Assembly (NCBI GenBank): GCA_013289765.1
Contig: JABCZI010000013.1
Span: 62,001 to 126,000 of the forward strand
Source: Acidobacteriota bacterium
Lineage (GTDB): Bacteria > Acidobacteriota > Terriglobia > Terriglobales > Acidobacteriaceae
Length of the DNA: 64,000 nt
Reading direction: 5' to 3'
Part shown: piece by piece, positions 9,848 to 19,074 of the stretch
How positions within the stretch are numbered: position 1 is the first letter of the stretch
How the letters are laid out: each line of letters opens with the position of its first letter
Notes under the pieces: generated by a model
What the model saw: the letters and a program-made list of their open reading frames with translations, nothing else
Databases searched by the model: none
Told to the model about the DNA's origin: nothing
Made by a program: the position numbers and the translations under genes

Positions 9848-10822
9848 GTGTCCATGAAAGCGATCCAGGTCAAGCAATTGGGTGGACCCGAAGCAATGGA
9901 GCTTGTGGAGTTGCCCGTCCCCCAACCAAAGGCGAACGAGGCGGTCGTAAAGCTGGCCGCTTCGGGCGTGAACTTTGTCGATGTCTACTTCCGCGAGGGC
10001 CGGTACAAAGCCACGCCGCCATTTGTTCTCGGTCAAGAGGGCGCAGGTGTTGTCACCGCCGTCGGCCCGGATGTGAACTCCGTGAATGTAGGAGATCGAG
10101 TGGCCTGGACCGGCGTGCAAGGCTCCTACGCGGAGTACGCCGCAATTCCCGCCGATCGTTTAGTCCCAATTCCAAAGGGCGTCAGCGATGAGCAAGCCGC
10201 TGCTGCCATGCTGCAAGGCATGACCGCGCACTACCTCTCTCACGATACTTACCCACTCAAGCAGGGTGAGACCGCGCTCATTCATGCCGCCGCCGGTGGC
10301 GTGGGCCTGCTTCTGACGCAGATGGCCCACAATATCGGCGCCCGCGTGATTGCCACCGTATCCACTGAAGAGAAAGCGGAACTGGCGCGTGGCGCGGGTG
10401 CGCATGACGTCATCTTCTATACCAAATCCGATTTTGAAACCGAAACCAAACGCCTCACCGGCGGCAAAGGTGTGGATGTCGTCTATGACTCCGTCGGTAA
10501 AACCACATTCGAGAAAGGACTGAACGTCCTTCGCCCCCGCGGCATGATGGTGCTGTTCGGCGGATCGAGCGGGGCGGTCCCACCTTTCGATCTGATTTTG
10601 TTATCGCAAAAAGGCTCTCTCTACGTGACGCGCCCCTCGCTGGTGCACTATATTTCGACGCGCGAGGAGTTGCTAGCCCGCTCAGGCGCGGTTTTCGGCA
10701 TGATCGCGGCAGGGAAGCTCAAGCTGCGAAGCCAGCACAAATATTCGCTGGCCGAGGCGCAGCGCGCGCATCGCGATCTGGAAGGAAGAAAGACGACGGG
10801 GAAGCTGTTGCTGATTCCGTAG
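9848..10822 (+). CDS. qor: NADPH:quinone oxidoreductase, zinc-independent MDR family
   Basis: A 324-residue soluble enzyme that reduces quinones with NADPH. It has the GroES-like N-terminal fold (GVNFVDVYFREGRY, GQEGAGVV) and the Rossmann motif AAAGGVGLLLTQMA near 149-162. It lacks the zinc-binding cysteines of alcohol dehydrogenases. The reading frame opens with GTG at 9848 and ATG at 9854. A TACACT -10 box at 9837-9842 lies only five or eleven bases before these, so the message may be leaderless. I cannot choose between the two starts. Confidence 0.9.
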   Translation: MSMKAIQVKQLGGPEAMELVELPVPQPKANEAVVKLAASGVNFVDVYFREGRYKATPPFVLGQEGAGVVTAVGPDVNSVNVGDRVAWTGVQGSYAEYAAIPADRLVPIPKGVSDEQAAAAMLQGMTAHYLSHDTYPLKQGETALIHAAAGGVGLLLTQMAHNIGARVIATVSTEEKAELARGAGAHDVIFYTKSDFETETKRLTGGKGVDVVYDSVGKTTFEKGLNVLRPRGMMVLFGGSSGAVPPFDLILLSQKGSLYVTRPSLVHYISTREELLARSGAVFGMIAAGKLKLRSQHKYSLAEAQRAHRDLEGRKTTGKLLLIP

Positions 10823-10830
10823 GATGGCCG

Positions 10831-11244
10831 TCAGAAAAGACGAAGGTTGGGAAAATCAATGGCATAACGATTAGTGTCTAGAGTCATAAACCTGTCCGCT
10901 CGCAGGAGAGCATGCGATGCGATTACGAAATCCGCCAGTAAACGCTTTGGCGAACCTCCACCGGAATTGAACCGGCGAATGGCATAACCCGCGAAGCTTG
11001 TCGCAGCCAGTTGCCAGATGTCTTCTCCCGTGTCGAAATCGATAGCGATCGCCATTTCCGCGAGCGCTTTCCGAACAAACTGCACATTCAGCCCTGGAAC
11101 TGCCGATAGCTCAATGAAAACCGGAGCACTTACGACCAGCGCACCCTCTGCGCGGGCTTTTGACAACTGGGCAACAATCGTGGCCGCCTGCGGTGCACCA
11201 GACCAAACCGGCGATACGATGTTCGTATCCAGCGCAGTCCTCAT
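10831..11244 (-). CDS. vapC: PIN-domain toxin (VapC-like ribonuclease)
   Basis: A 137-residue PIN-domain protein. Its acidic residues are placed as in VapC: Asp6 in ALDTNIV, Glu in FIELSA, Asp in LLADFVIASHA, and a final Asp/Thr pair in MTLDTNRY. VapC toxins cleave tRNA or rRNA with Mg2+. The ATG overlaps the end of the antitoxin gene (ATGA, 11241-11244), giving coupled synthesis. The overall shape and the LLADF motif are shared with the second AbrB-linked toxin at 28921. Confidence 0.88.
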   Translation of the reverse strand: MRTALDTNIVSPVWSGAPQAATIVAQLSKARAEGALVVSAPVFIELSAVPGLNVQFVRKALAEMAIAIDFDTGEDIWQLAATSFAGYAIRRFNSGGGSPKRLLADFVIASHALLRADRFMTLDTNRYAIDFPNLRLF

Positions 11245-11492
11245 TCGTAGTCTTTATCGCTGCGCATATCGTCGATCCAAGCTTTGATCCCCTCTTCACC
11301 GCCTGGGAACGGGCCTGCAATTCCGATGAACTTCTCGAAGGGATTGACCTCCGAGCGGGCGGGCCGGATCACGGTACGATCTTGCTCCATGACAAACTCG
11401 ACGCGGTCGCCGGTGGCAAGACCAAGGCGTTTACGGATTTCTTGCGGGATGGTGATCTGTCCCTTGCTGCTGATTGTACTGGAGTTGTTCAT
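11241..11492 (-). CDS. vapB: AbrB/SpoVT-type antitoxin
   Basis: An 83-residue antitoxin with the swapped-hairpin AbrB fold: SSKGQITIPQEIRKRLGL followed by GDRVEFVMEQDRTVI. The tail after residue 50 (NPFEKFIGIAGPFPGG) is the likely toxin-binding segment. It should neutralise the adjoining PIN toxin and repress its own promoter. The ATG at 11492 is directly preceded by one of three AGTAAAG/CTTTACT heptamers, with no clear Shine-Dalgarno. Confidence 0.88.
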   Translation of the reverse strand: MNNSSTISSKGQITIPQEIRKRLGLATGDRVEFVMEQDRTVIRPARSEVNPFEKFIGIAGPFPGGEEGIKAWIDDMRSDKDYE

Positions 11493-11533
11493 CTTTACTT
11501 ATATTCCCTACAGTAAAGTTAGCGATCTTTACT
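11493..11533 (-). promoter_or_regulatory. operator-like inverted heptamers of the VapBC module
   Basis: CTTTACT occurs at 11493-11499 and 11527-11533, with its complement AGTAAAG between them at 11512-11518. The spacings are 12 and 8 bases. The set ends at the antitoxin start codon, where an AbrB-fold repressor would bind to control its own operon. Confidence 0.6.
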
Positions 11534-11555
11534 TCGGAAGTCAAGCGTTTCCAGA

Positions 11556-12215
11556 CTATCCTTTTCGCTTGTAATGCTTAGCATAGGAAGGGACTTCGCG
11601 CTTCGGATCAAGGCGCGCATCCGCAATCGGCTCCCCTGCCACCATCTCCAGCGGCACCAACCCTGCCCAAGTCGGAAATGAATAATCCTCTTCATCGTCG
11701 ACGACCGGCCCCTTGCGCACCTTCGCCGAAAATTCTTCAATCGGTACTCGCAGAACCGATGTCGCCTTCAACTCCCGCTCGTTTGGTTGCCGCGAGTCCG
11801 CCCATCGGCCCGGAATAATGTGCTCCGATAAAAGCCTCAACGCTTCAAGCTTTTCCGCTGGATCATCCACCAGCGTTGCTTTTCCCAAAACCACCACCGA
11901 CCTGTAATTCATCGAGTGATTGAAGATGGACCGAGCCAGCACCAGTCCATCGAGCAAAGTGACTGTGATGCAGACCGGCACGCTCTCTTTCACCGTGCGC
12001 AACATACGGCTGGCGGCGGAGCCGTGAATGAATAAGCTGGCATCTTTGCGCCCGTAAGAAGTGGGGATCACAAACGGCTGGCCGTCCGTGACGAATCCAA
12101 CGTGGCACAGGAAGCCTTCGTCAAGAATGCGGTAAGCCGCTTCTCGATCATAAACAGCTCGATCAGCTTCGCGGACCAGACGGGTCCGCGGCGTGGGCGT
12201 ATAGGGCTGAGACAT
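11556..12215 (-). CDS. pyridoxamine 5'-phosphate oxidase-fold, flavin-nucleotide-binding protein
   Basis: A 219-residue protein of the split-barrel FMN-binding superfamily (NimA/Rv-type pyridoxamine oxidase relatives). Recognisable parts are DRAVYDREAAYRILDEGFLC, HVGFVTDGQPFVIPTSYGRK, LFIHGSAASRML and the FNHSMNYRSVVVLGKA block, which line the flavin site. Real PdxH enzymes differ in the C-terminal substrate motif, so a role in vitamin B6 synthesis is doubtful; reduction of nitroimidazoles or other small molecules is more likely for this branch. It is a single gene without obvious partners. Confidence 0.8.
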   Translation of the reverse strand: MSQPYTPTPRTRLVREADRAVYDREAAYRILDEGFLCHVGFVTDGQPFVIPTSYGRKDASLFIHGSAASRMLRTVKESVPVCITVTLLDGLVLARSIFNHSMNYRSVVVLGKATLVDDPAEKLEALRLLSEHIIPGRWADSRQPNERELKATSVLRVPIEEFSAKVRKGPVVDDEEDYSFPTWAGLVPLEMVAGEPIADARLDPKREVPSYAKHYKRKG

Positions 12216-12321
12216 TGAGGAAAGACTCCGGCAAGCGCCAAGGATGGGTGAAAGAAAAGTGTAGCACTGCGAAGTGGGCAGCGAACCTCAGCCTGCAGTC
12301 TTCGTCAAACCCGCAGCATCT

Positions 12322-13287
12322 CTACTGCTGCGGAGCGAGTGGATGATAGCGGTTCTCGCGACACACGCGGCTGAACAGAATGGCTACGATCAGCAGGATA
12401 AGCGGCGTGAAGATGCTGGCTTCGGGACCGACGCTGCCACCGGTGAGCCAAGTCGGGCCGCTGAAGCTGGAGTTGAATAAATTGTGATACGGAGCCATGC
12501 CGCTGTCGGTCACGCCGTAGAAAAATGTCTGGCCCCAGTCCCATCCCGCGTGGAAGCCCACCGCCAACCACAGATTGCCAGTGCGCCGCAGAAACAAGCA
12601 GAACAGCAGTCCGAAGCAGACTACCGACAACAATCCAAACTTGCTTTCCCCAGGATTTGCGGCATGAGCCAAACCGAATAATGCCGACAGCAGAATTGCA
12701 GCTGGCCAGAACCCAATTCCAGTGGTCAGAGTGAACTGCAAATATCCGCGAAAGGCGAATTCTTCCCCCAGCCCTACGATTATGAAGGCAGCGCTCCATG
12801 AGAGGACCGCCGTCACAATCGTGCTTCCGTGAATTGCCAGGCCAGCCACGTGAAAGCCGTGCAGGGCGAAGATGGCAAGCAGGGAGGCGCTGATCGCCAG
12901 GAATCCTGTGAGTGTGCCGGTCCAAAAATCCTTGCGAAAGGCGAGTCTTACCGGCAAGCCGTATTGTCCCCACTTGCGGTGCTCGATTCGCGCCATAATC
13001 AATGCAGCGACGCTGGTGAAGGCAAGAATCCCTCCATCGCTAAGGATAACGAGCGCGGGTGATAGCGACGAAGCAATTCGAATCTGGGGCGGGCGGTGTA
13101 ACCAAAAATGCAATACCAACCAAACCACCAGATTAACCGCCGCCCCCAGGCCAGCCACGACAGCCAGGAAAATGAGAACGCGCCCGCCGGAGCGGATGCC
13201 GTTGGGCCCGCGAAAAATAGTGTTAGCCGTTGCCGGAGGCGAAGACGAAACTCCAGGCTCCGGCGGAAGAATAATTTGATCCGACAT
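12322..13287 (-). CDS. CPBP-family intramembrane metalloprotease
   Basis: About 321 residues from the ATG at 13287. The open frame goes further upstream but overlaps the next gene and looks non-coding there. Seven to eight helices are predicted. The three CPBP (Abi/Rce1) motifs are present: EEFAFRGY (EExxxR), FGLAHAAN (FxxxH) and FHAGWDWGQ (HxxxD/N). These ligate zinc and catalyse cleavage inside the membrane. Bacterial members act in bacteriocin self-immunity or protein processing; no peptide substrate is encoded nearby. Confidence is high for the family, low for the role. Confidence 0.87.
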   Translation of the reverse strand: MSDQIILPPEPGVSSSPPATANTIFRGPNGIRSGGRVLIFLAVVAGLGAAVNLVVWLVLHFWLHRPPQIRIASSLSPALVILSDGGILAFTSVAALIMARIEHRKWGQYGLPVRLAFRKDFWTGTLTGFLAISASLLAIFALHGFHVAGLAIHGSTIVTAVLSWSAAFIIVGLGEEFAFRGYLQFTLTTGIGFWPAAILLSALFGLAHAANPGESKFGLLSVVCFGLLFCLFLRRTGNLWLAVGFHAGWDWGQTFFYGVTDSGMAPYHNLFNSSFSGPTWLTGGSVGPEASIFTPLILLIVAILFSRVCRENRYHPLAPQQ

Positions 13288-13423
13288 GATTACGCTACGT
13301 GAAAAATTGCCGCTAAGTTTCAGCCGATGGCGCTGACGGAAAAGTGTAACAGGATGATTCCGGCCCGGTATTGATTCTTGAGATTCTGAGCGGTAATACC
13401 GAAACGCCGGCAATACCCAAATC

Positions 13424-14410
13424 TCATCCCAGCCACTGCGGATTCTGGTAAGTCCCGTCGAAGTTATGGCTGGTCTTATAGAGTTCGAACTCTCCCTTGC
13501 CGGCAACGGGAGCGGTCTTGGCCAGCAAGGTTGCGACTTCGCTCTGGCTCATCGGTTTAAAACTGTGCGCGGCGTCGAGCGCCTGTTGCAGAATCTTCAG
13601 CGAGTCACAGCCTGTGATGACGACGCTGGTGGGCAGGTTCATGGCGTAGTGCAGGCACTCTACCGGCGCGGCCGTGTTGCTCTTGAGAATAATCTTGTCG
13701 CCCATCGACTTCATGCCCAGCACGCCGATGTTTTCCTTCACCAGCACGGGCAAGACTTTCTTTTCGAAGCTGTCATAATGCGCGTCCATCACATTGAGCG
13801 GCATTTGCACCGTGTCAAATGTGAATTGATGCGCAGCCGCGGTCTGCAGCATCTTGAGATGGATGTCAGGGCTCTTGTGTCCGGTAAAGCCGATGTATCG
13901 GATCTTGCCCTGCTTCTTCGCCGCCAGCGCCGCTTCCATGCCGCCGCCCTGGGCAAAAATCCGGTCAGGATCCTCATCGCGAATCACTTCGTGAAATTGC
14001 AATAGATCGATGCGGTCGGTCTGCAGCCGTCGCAGCGATTCCTCAATCTGCTGCGCCGCCGCTTGCTTGGTGCGGCCGTCTATCTTCGTCATGAGAAACG
14101 CTCTCTGCCGATACCCATCCCGCAGGGCCTTGCCCATGCGAATTTCGCTCTCACCGCCGTTGTAGTCCCAGCAGTTGTCGAGAAAATTAATTCCGCCATC
14201 AAGCGCCGTTCGAATGATGCGAAGGCTTTCCCGCTCATCCGATTGCATGCCGATGTGGTAGCCTCCCAGCCCGACAATTGAAACCTTTTCGCCGGTGCGT
14301 CCGAGCGTTCGTGTGGGAAGAGAACCAGAGGCGGCGTATGCGAATTTGTGGTTGAGCGAAGTCATAAGGGTGCCCGCTGCGGCAGTCTTTAGGAAGTCTC
14401 TTCGGTCCAT
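13424..14410 (-). CDS. Tat-exported aldo/keto reductase
   Basis: A 328-residue NADPH-dependent oxidoreductase. The N-terminus MDRRDFLKTAAAGTLM is a twin-arginine signal, so the folded enzyme should be exported. The (beta/alpha)8 motifs follow: GGINFLDNCWDYNGGESE (Asp and Tyr of the catalytic tetrad), the Lys of FLMTKIDGR and the His of LLQFHEV. The Tat motif suggests either a periplasmic redox role or a cofactor loaded before export. It stands between the CPBP protease gene and the large TonB receptor with no shared operon evident. Confidence 0.88.
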   Translation of the reverse strand: MDRRDFLKTAAAGTLMTSLNHKFAYAASGSLPTRTLGRTGEKVSIVGLGGYHIGMQSDERESLRIIRTALDGGINFLDNCWDYNGGESEIRMGKALRDGYRQRAFLMTKIDGRTKQAAAQQIEESLRRLQTDRIDLLQFHEVIRDEDPDRIFAQGGGMEAALAAKKQGKIRYIGFTGHKSPDIHLKMLQTAAAHQFTFDTVQMPLNVMDAHYDSFEKKVLPVLVKENIGVLGMKSMGDKIILKSNTAAPVECLHYAMNLPTSVVITGCDSLKILQQALDAAHSFKPMSQSEVATLLAKTAPVAGKGEFELYKTSHNFDGTYQNPQWLG

Positions 14411-14500
14411 TGCGTAGCTCCTCCCAATTCAGACTCACCCGGCTCAGCGAGAGTTGCATAAAAGTTCGGTCGACGACAAAAAGAGCTGCAAGTGGCAGAT

Positions 14501-14546
14501 AAAAAATCGGCTTGGGTTACGTGTTGGCTCACGCAATCCAAGCCGA
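14501..14546 (-). terminator. terminator of the Oar-like receptor gene
   Basis: On the minus strand TCGGCTTGGATT (14546-14535) pairs with AACCCAAGCCGA (14518-14507), with one wobble and a 16-base loop. Six T follow (14506-14501). It begins 22 bases after the stop codon of the receptor gene. Confidence 0.75.
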
Positions 14547-14567
14547 ACGCTTTCGGAATTACAGGCC

Positions 14568-17500
14568 TTACCAGTAAAGCTTCATGGCAAACTGAAACTG
14601 CCGGGGATCGTAAGCCGCCGTCGCCTGGCCTGCGTTCGTAAACAGCGGGCTGACCGCAGCCACGTTGTACCGGTTCGCGATATTGAAGATGTCGGCAATC
14701 AATTCCAGATTAACGCGTTCGCCGAAGTAGACGCGCTTGGCCACGCGCAGATCATTGAATACGGTCCACGGCGTGACACCCGCGTTGCGGCCGAGGTTGC
14801 CATCAAGTTGCAACAGAGTTGGGACGACGCCCGCCGCCACGAAACCGTTAATGCAAGGTTCCTGAAAAACTCCCGTGGGTGAAAACTTGCTCTGGTAGAC
14901 AGGGCCACATGCTGGATTAACCGTCGTGTTGGGACGCCCCGTAAGCGAAGACAACTGAAAATTGTCGCCGTTCCCCGTAATGATGTTGAACGGTCGTCCC
15001 GATCCAAATTCTATTAACGGCGCGAACGTCCAATCGCTGAACAGCTTGCTTCCGAAGCCGGTGCCGCCCAGCTTGCCCGTCTGGTACACGCCGCTGAATA
15101 CGAAGCGATGGCGCTGATCGAACAGCGACGTCGACCGCTCCACTGCCGGATAAAAGCTATCCTGCGGTGTGGTCGTCGCTTGCAGATCGGTTGAGTCGTC
15201 GATCGCGTGCGACCATGTGTAGGAGGCGAGAAATTCGTAATGCCGGTTAAAGCGCTTGCGCAGATTGGTGCTAAACCCGTGATAGATCGAGCTGCCGTTC
15301 GAGTAATTGGCGTCCATGTCGCCGAACGGAATGCAGCCACTATAAGAAAACGTAGGCGGTGCCGGATTGCAAGCCGTGTTGAATCCCGGCAGAGTTTTCA
15401 GCAGCGCCGCGCCCTGTGCGACGCAGTTGGCCTGCCCTCCCAAATACATTCCCGCGGCAATCGAGGGATTCAGCCCGCCGGGCCGGAAGAAATTCATCAG
15501 CGCCGGGTCCACGTAGGGGAAAGGCGCGCCCGGCGGGTTGCATCCGCTCACCGTGAACGGGCTCGCCGGAGGAGTTTGACCGGCCGCGACTGCATCGTAA
15601 TACGCGGCCTCGTAATTCCCCGTCAGCAAATCGCCGCGGATCGGATTCGCATTGATCGGGCGGTTCAGATGGCGGCCGCCGTTGAAGTTGTAAGCCAAAC
15701 TAAGTGCGAAGCCGTGTCCCAGATCGCGCTCTACACTCAAATTCGCCTGCTGAGAATACGCGTATACAAAATTCTTCGCCTGCGGGTAGCCGAACGGTTG
15801 GAACCCAAGCGGAAGAAACGTTGGATTCGGTGGATTCAGGTTTAGATAATTCTGATTAAGAAATACCGACTGTGGAAAGTTCAAAGCCTGGAACTGCTGT
15901 TGATTCGGCAAGTAGCCTAGATTGGCATTAGCGGCCGGAAATGGCGAGGGCGCGCATGCCGGCTGATTCACCAAGCCCTGGAAAATCGGCACCGCATTCA
16001 AATTTCCCGGATTGCCTGCTCCGGTGCAACCCCCAGTTCCCGCGAACGCCAACTGCCCGCTGGTCGAACCATCCGAAGCGTCGCCAAGAAAGTAAAGCCC
16101 CAGCAGAGGATGGTCATAGAAAATTCCGTACGAAGCGCGAACTACCGTTTTCCCATCGCCCTTTGGATCCCATGCAACGCCGACGCGCGGCTGAACGTTA
16201 TTGGTGTCGGTCTGAATGCCCTTTTGCAATCCCAGATCGTTGTAACCAGCCAGTGCCAGCGCTGTCGGCGACTTGAATTGCGGCGGAAATTCCACGTCAT
16301 AGCGCACACCATAGTTCAATGTGAGGTTCGGACGAATGCGCCACGAATCCTGCCAGAAAACGCCGAGCGGCTTGTTGGGAAAGGAATCGTGTGGGTTACC
16401 AAGCCCCTGAATGAAGTCGCCGGGAATGCCAGCCCCGTACGCCTGCACCGCGTTGAGCTTTGGGAAAGGAGAGGGGAAAGCCGCGACCGAGCCGAAGTCA
16501 TAGACGCCGCCGTAGTTCACCGTAAATGTGGCGTCGGTCGGAATGTAATCGAAGTCCACACCAAATTTTGTGTTGTGAGTGCCGATGGTCCAGGAGAAAT
16601 TATCGGTGAACTGATAGCGCTGCTCAGTGCGTTGAATGTAAGAATATGGCTCGCGTCCAAAATAAGCGTATCCGGGAATGTTTACTGCCGGGTCTGAGCC
16701 GCCGGGAATCTGCGTGTTGTAGAAGTAAGACAACCCCCGCCGCGCATATTGAAAGCGGAACTCATTCACCTTGTTGTTGCCGATTGTCCAAGTCTCCTGC
16801 AGAACTCCGGCAATATCTCGGTAGGTTTGCTGCGAAGTTCTAGAAAATGCGTTTTGGCCGACTGGCTGATCCTGTCCGCTGACCTCGATTCCTGTGATGG
16901 TGCTGGGACTCACATTGGCGCGAAGCATGAGCCGGTTATTCGCATTGATATTGTGGTCGATGCGTAGCGAATAGAGACTCGTGCCCTCGAACACCGGGAA
17001 ATTTCCGGCTTGCGACCCGATGGTTTGATAGGACGCAGGGACCGGAGCGCACGGCCCCGGAGGAGCGCAACTGGTGGGGAACCCGGCCCAACTGGATAGG
17101 AAACCACCAGTTGCTCCTTGAACCAGCGCCGTCGGCCACGCCCCCGTCAAAGCTTGTCCCGAGGAGGCTCCCGCAAGAACAATATACTGCTCAACATTAG
17201 CCAGCCCAAGGGCTCCTATCGATGCTGGCGTTAACCCGCCGAGGAATGCTGCCTGGTCCGGCGTAACCTGTATTGTTCCAAAAGGAAAACCAATGGTCGA
17301 TGTATCGAAATTCTGCAGGCCATAGTATCCAATGTTGCTAGCCGGCGCGATGCTCGAGAATCCGGTCTCGTGCCGCCGCGTAATCTCGTAAGAGAAATAA
17401 AAATACGTCTTATCTTTTTTGATCGGTCCGCCAAAAGCCGCGCCCGCCTGCACTCGCGTATAAGCGGGATTTGAAACCGTACTAAACGGGTTCACCGCCT

Positions 17501-18290
17501 GAAAATTACGGTTGCGTAGATATCCGTAAATGTCACCATGAAAATCGTTGGATCCGGAACGCGTAATAATGTTCACCACACCGCCCGAAGCCCGGCCGTA
17601 CTCCGGCGCGTAATTGTTGGTGATGATCTGAAACTCCTGCACCGCTTCTTGCGAAACCGTCGAGCGAACTCCGTTCACTCCATTGTCCGTCGCGTCGGCG
17701 CCGTCTACGTTCACCAGGTTCGCGCGCGCACGCTGCCCGCTGATATTGAGGCCTGAGGTAGGGGCCGCGCCGGTATTCGGCGCATTGTCGCGCTGCACTT
17801 GAGAATCGGTCAGCGTAAAGTTAATGTAGTTGCGCCCATTGATTGGCAGATTGTCGATCCGGCGCTGCCCGATTGTATCCGTGGTTGATGTGCGAGACGT
17901 CTCGATCAAGTCAACCTGCGAAGTCACTTCCACTACTTCTCGTCCCGTAGCCACGGCCAACGTAACTGGAAGTTCCACGAGACCACCCACTGTGATGCTT
18001 ACATTCCTGGCCTCTGCTTTGCCGAATCCCGGAGCGCTCACTGTGACGATGTATTCGCCTGGCGGCAGCTGTCGTGCGTTGTAGCCGCCCTCGCCGTCGC
18101 CGGTTGCCGTGCGCTCCACACCTTTAGCAACATCGCCTAGGGTGACTGTTGCGTTGGTCACAACATTGCTCTTGGGATCTTTCACGGTTACGTGCAAATC
18201 GCCCGTGGAAGCGCCCCCTTGCCCGAAGGCAATCGAGGAAAGCAATGCGAAAAACAGCGAGATCGAGAAAGCTTGCAGGCTCCGGATCAT
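14568..18290 (-). CDS. Oar-like TonB-dependent outer-membrane receptor with carboxypeptidase-regulatory domain
   Basis: A 1240-residue outer-membrane protein from the ATG at 18290, with AGGGA about nine bases upstream. In order it has a signal peptide ending IAFGQ, a CarboxypepD_reg-like beta-sandwich (about 25-105), a plug domain (about 120-240, with INGRNYINF and GGVVNIITRSGSNDFHG), then a long barrel ending FQFAMKLYW with the terminal aromatic typical of outer-membrane proteins. Such receptors are abundant in acidobacteria and take up large ligands, perhaps polysaccharide pieces, using TonB energy. No SusD or hydrolase gene lies beside it, so the ligand is unknown. TonB-C proteins at 50430 and 58260 could serve it. 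Confidence 0.92.
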   Translation of the reverse strand: MIRSLQAFSISLFFALLSSIAFGQGGASTGDLHVTVKDPKSNVVTNATVTLGDVAKGVERTATGDGEGGYNARQLPPGEYIVTVSAPGFGKAEARNVSITVGGLVELPVTLAVATGREVVEVTSQVDLIETSRTSTTDTIGQRRIDNLPINGRNYINFTLTDSQVQRDNAPNTGAAPTSGLNISGQRARANLVNVDGADATDNGVNGVRSTVSQEAVQEFQIITNNYAPEYGRASGGVVNIITRSGSNDFHGDIYGYLRNRNFQAVNPFSTVSNPAYTRVQAGAAFGGPIKKDKTYFYFSYEITRRHETGFSSIAPASNIGYYGLQNFDTSTIGFPFGTIQVTPDQAAFLGGLTPASIGALGLANVEQYIVLAGASSGQALTGAWPTALVQGATGGFLSSWAGFPTSCAPPGPCAPVPASYQTIGSQAGNFPVFEGTSLYSLRIDHNINANNRLMLRANVSPSTITGIEVSGQDQPVGQNAFSRTSQQTYRDIAGVLQETWTIGNNKVNEFRFQYARRGLSYFYNTQIPGGSDPAVNIPGYAYFGREPYSYIQRTEQRYQFTDNFSWTIGTHNTKFGVDFDYIPTDATFTVNYGGVYDFGSVAAFPSPFPKLNAVQAYGAGIPGDFIQGLGNPHDSFPNKPLGVFWQDSWRIRPNLTLNYGVRYDVEFPPQFKSPTALALAGYNDLGLQKGIQTDTNNVQPRVGVAWDPKGDGKTVVRASYGIFYDHPLLGLYFLGDASDGSTSGQLAFAGTGGCTGAGNPGNLNAVPIFQGLVNQPACAPSPFPAANANLGYLPNQQQFQALNFPQSVFLNQNYLNLNPPNPTFLPLGFQPFGYPQAKNFVYAYSQQANLSVERDLGHGFALSLAYNFNGGRHLNRPINANPIRGDLLTGNYEAAYYDAVAAGQTPPASPFTVSGCNPPGAPFPYVDPALMNFFRPGGLNPSIAAGMYLGGQANCVAQGAALLKTLPGFNTACNPAPPTFSYSGCIPFGDMDANYSNGSSIYHGFSTNLRKRFNRHYEFLASYTWSHAIDDSTDLQATTTPQDSFYPAVERSTSLFDQRHRFVFSGVYQTGKLGGTGFGSKLFSDWTFAPLIEFGSGRPFNIITGNGDNFQLSSLTGRPNTTVNPACGPVYQSKFSPTGVFQEPCINGFVAAGVVPTLLQLDGNLGRNAGVTPWTVFNDLRVAKRVYFGERVNLELIADIFNIANRYNVAAVSPLFTNAGQATAAYDPRQFQFAMKLYW

Positions 18291-18534
18291 AGAGTGTCCC
18301 TTAAGTCCGCTCACTTCCAGGTGGCGGCGGAAATAACTCCCAAAATTTTTTGCCGAAAAATATTGCAGATTCTGGGGTGGTAGGTTCCCGCTGGTTTTTA
18401 CACTAGAAGAGGGCAGGAAAACAAGGTAAGAATGGACAGGGTGTTGCGCAAGTTAACGCGCAAGTTTCGTGCGCCGCGGCGAGATCGTGCGTCAGGATGC
18501 AGACGTGGCACTTGTTATCTGTGATGGCCCCAGG

Positions 18535-19074
18535 CTAAAGCCGCGCCGACAAACGAACCGGTACTGCGGGGTTCTGCAACCGGCCCAGCAGCATGGCCGC
18601 GCCGCTGAGTTGTTCGTAGCGTTCGACCACCCGCACGGCGGCAAACCCGGAGTTCGGCCAGGCCAGCGCGAGATAGATCCGTGCCAGCGCCACCGTAGTA
18701 TTGCGCCGCAACACCAGAGCGTCGTTCACTAATTGTCGCGCGGCCCCGGCAACACGCGCATCGCCACTTGCAACCGCAGCTTCGCCCACTCGTACCAGCA
18801 CAACCGCATTGCTCGCCGCGACATGGACATAGGCAGCCATGGCGCGCAAGCGCTCGCGACGCACCGCGCGAAATCGATTCGCAGGCAAGCGCCGCCGCAG
18901 GTAATCGTCCTCAGCGGGATTGATCAGGTTGCGGAAAGCCTCGATGTCGATCGGACGGATCGAGACCGCCAAGCCGATGCTTCTCTTGGCCTGCAAACTT
19001 TGCGAGACGGCCAGGCGCAAAATAATGCCCAGCGCAAGCGCAGCCGCCACAACGATAACAATGGCCAGATTCAT
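18535..19074 (-). CDS. membrane-anchored protein of unknown family (XRE/peptide locus)
   Basis: A 179-residue protein with one N-terminal helix (about 3-22) and a soluble, Arg/Ala-rich helical remainder with text such as PAEDDYLRRRLPANRFRAVRRE. The ATG overlaps the stop of the preceding seven-helix protein gene (ATGA at 19071-19074), so the two are made together and may form a complex. I do not recognise an enzyme motif. A sigma or kinase function is not supported. Confidence 0.65.
   Translation of the reverse strand: MNLAIVIVVAAALALGIILRLAVSQSLQAKRSIGLAVSIRPIDIEAFRNLINPAEDDYLRRRLPANRFRAVRRERLRAMAAYVHVAASNAVVLVRVGEAAVASGDARVAGAARQLVNDALVLRRNTTVALARIYLALAWPNSGFAAVRVVERYEQLSGAAMLLGRLQNPAVPVRLSARL

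Noticed and set aside
14568-18290. Possible SusC/SusD polysaccharide-utilisation locus
   Set aside because: No SusD, hydrolase or sensor lies beside the receptor, and its domain order is Oar-like rather than SusC-like.
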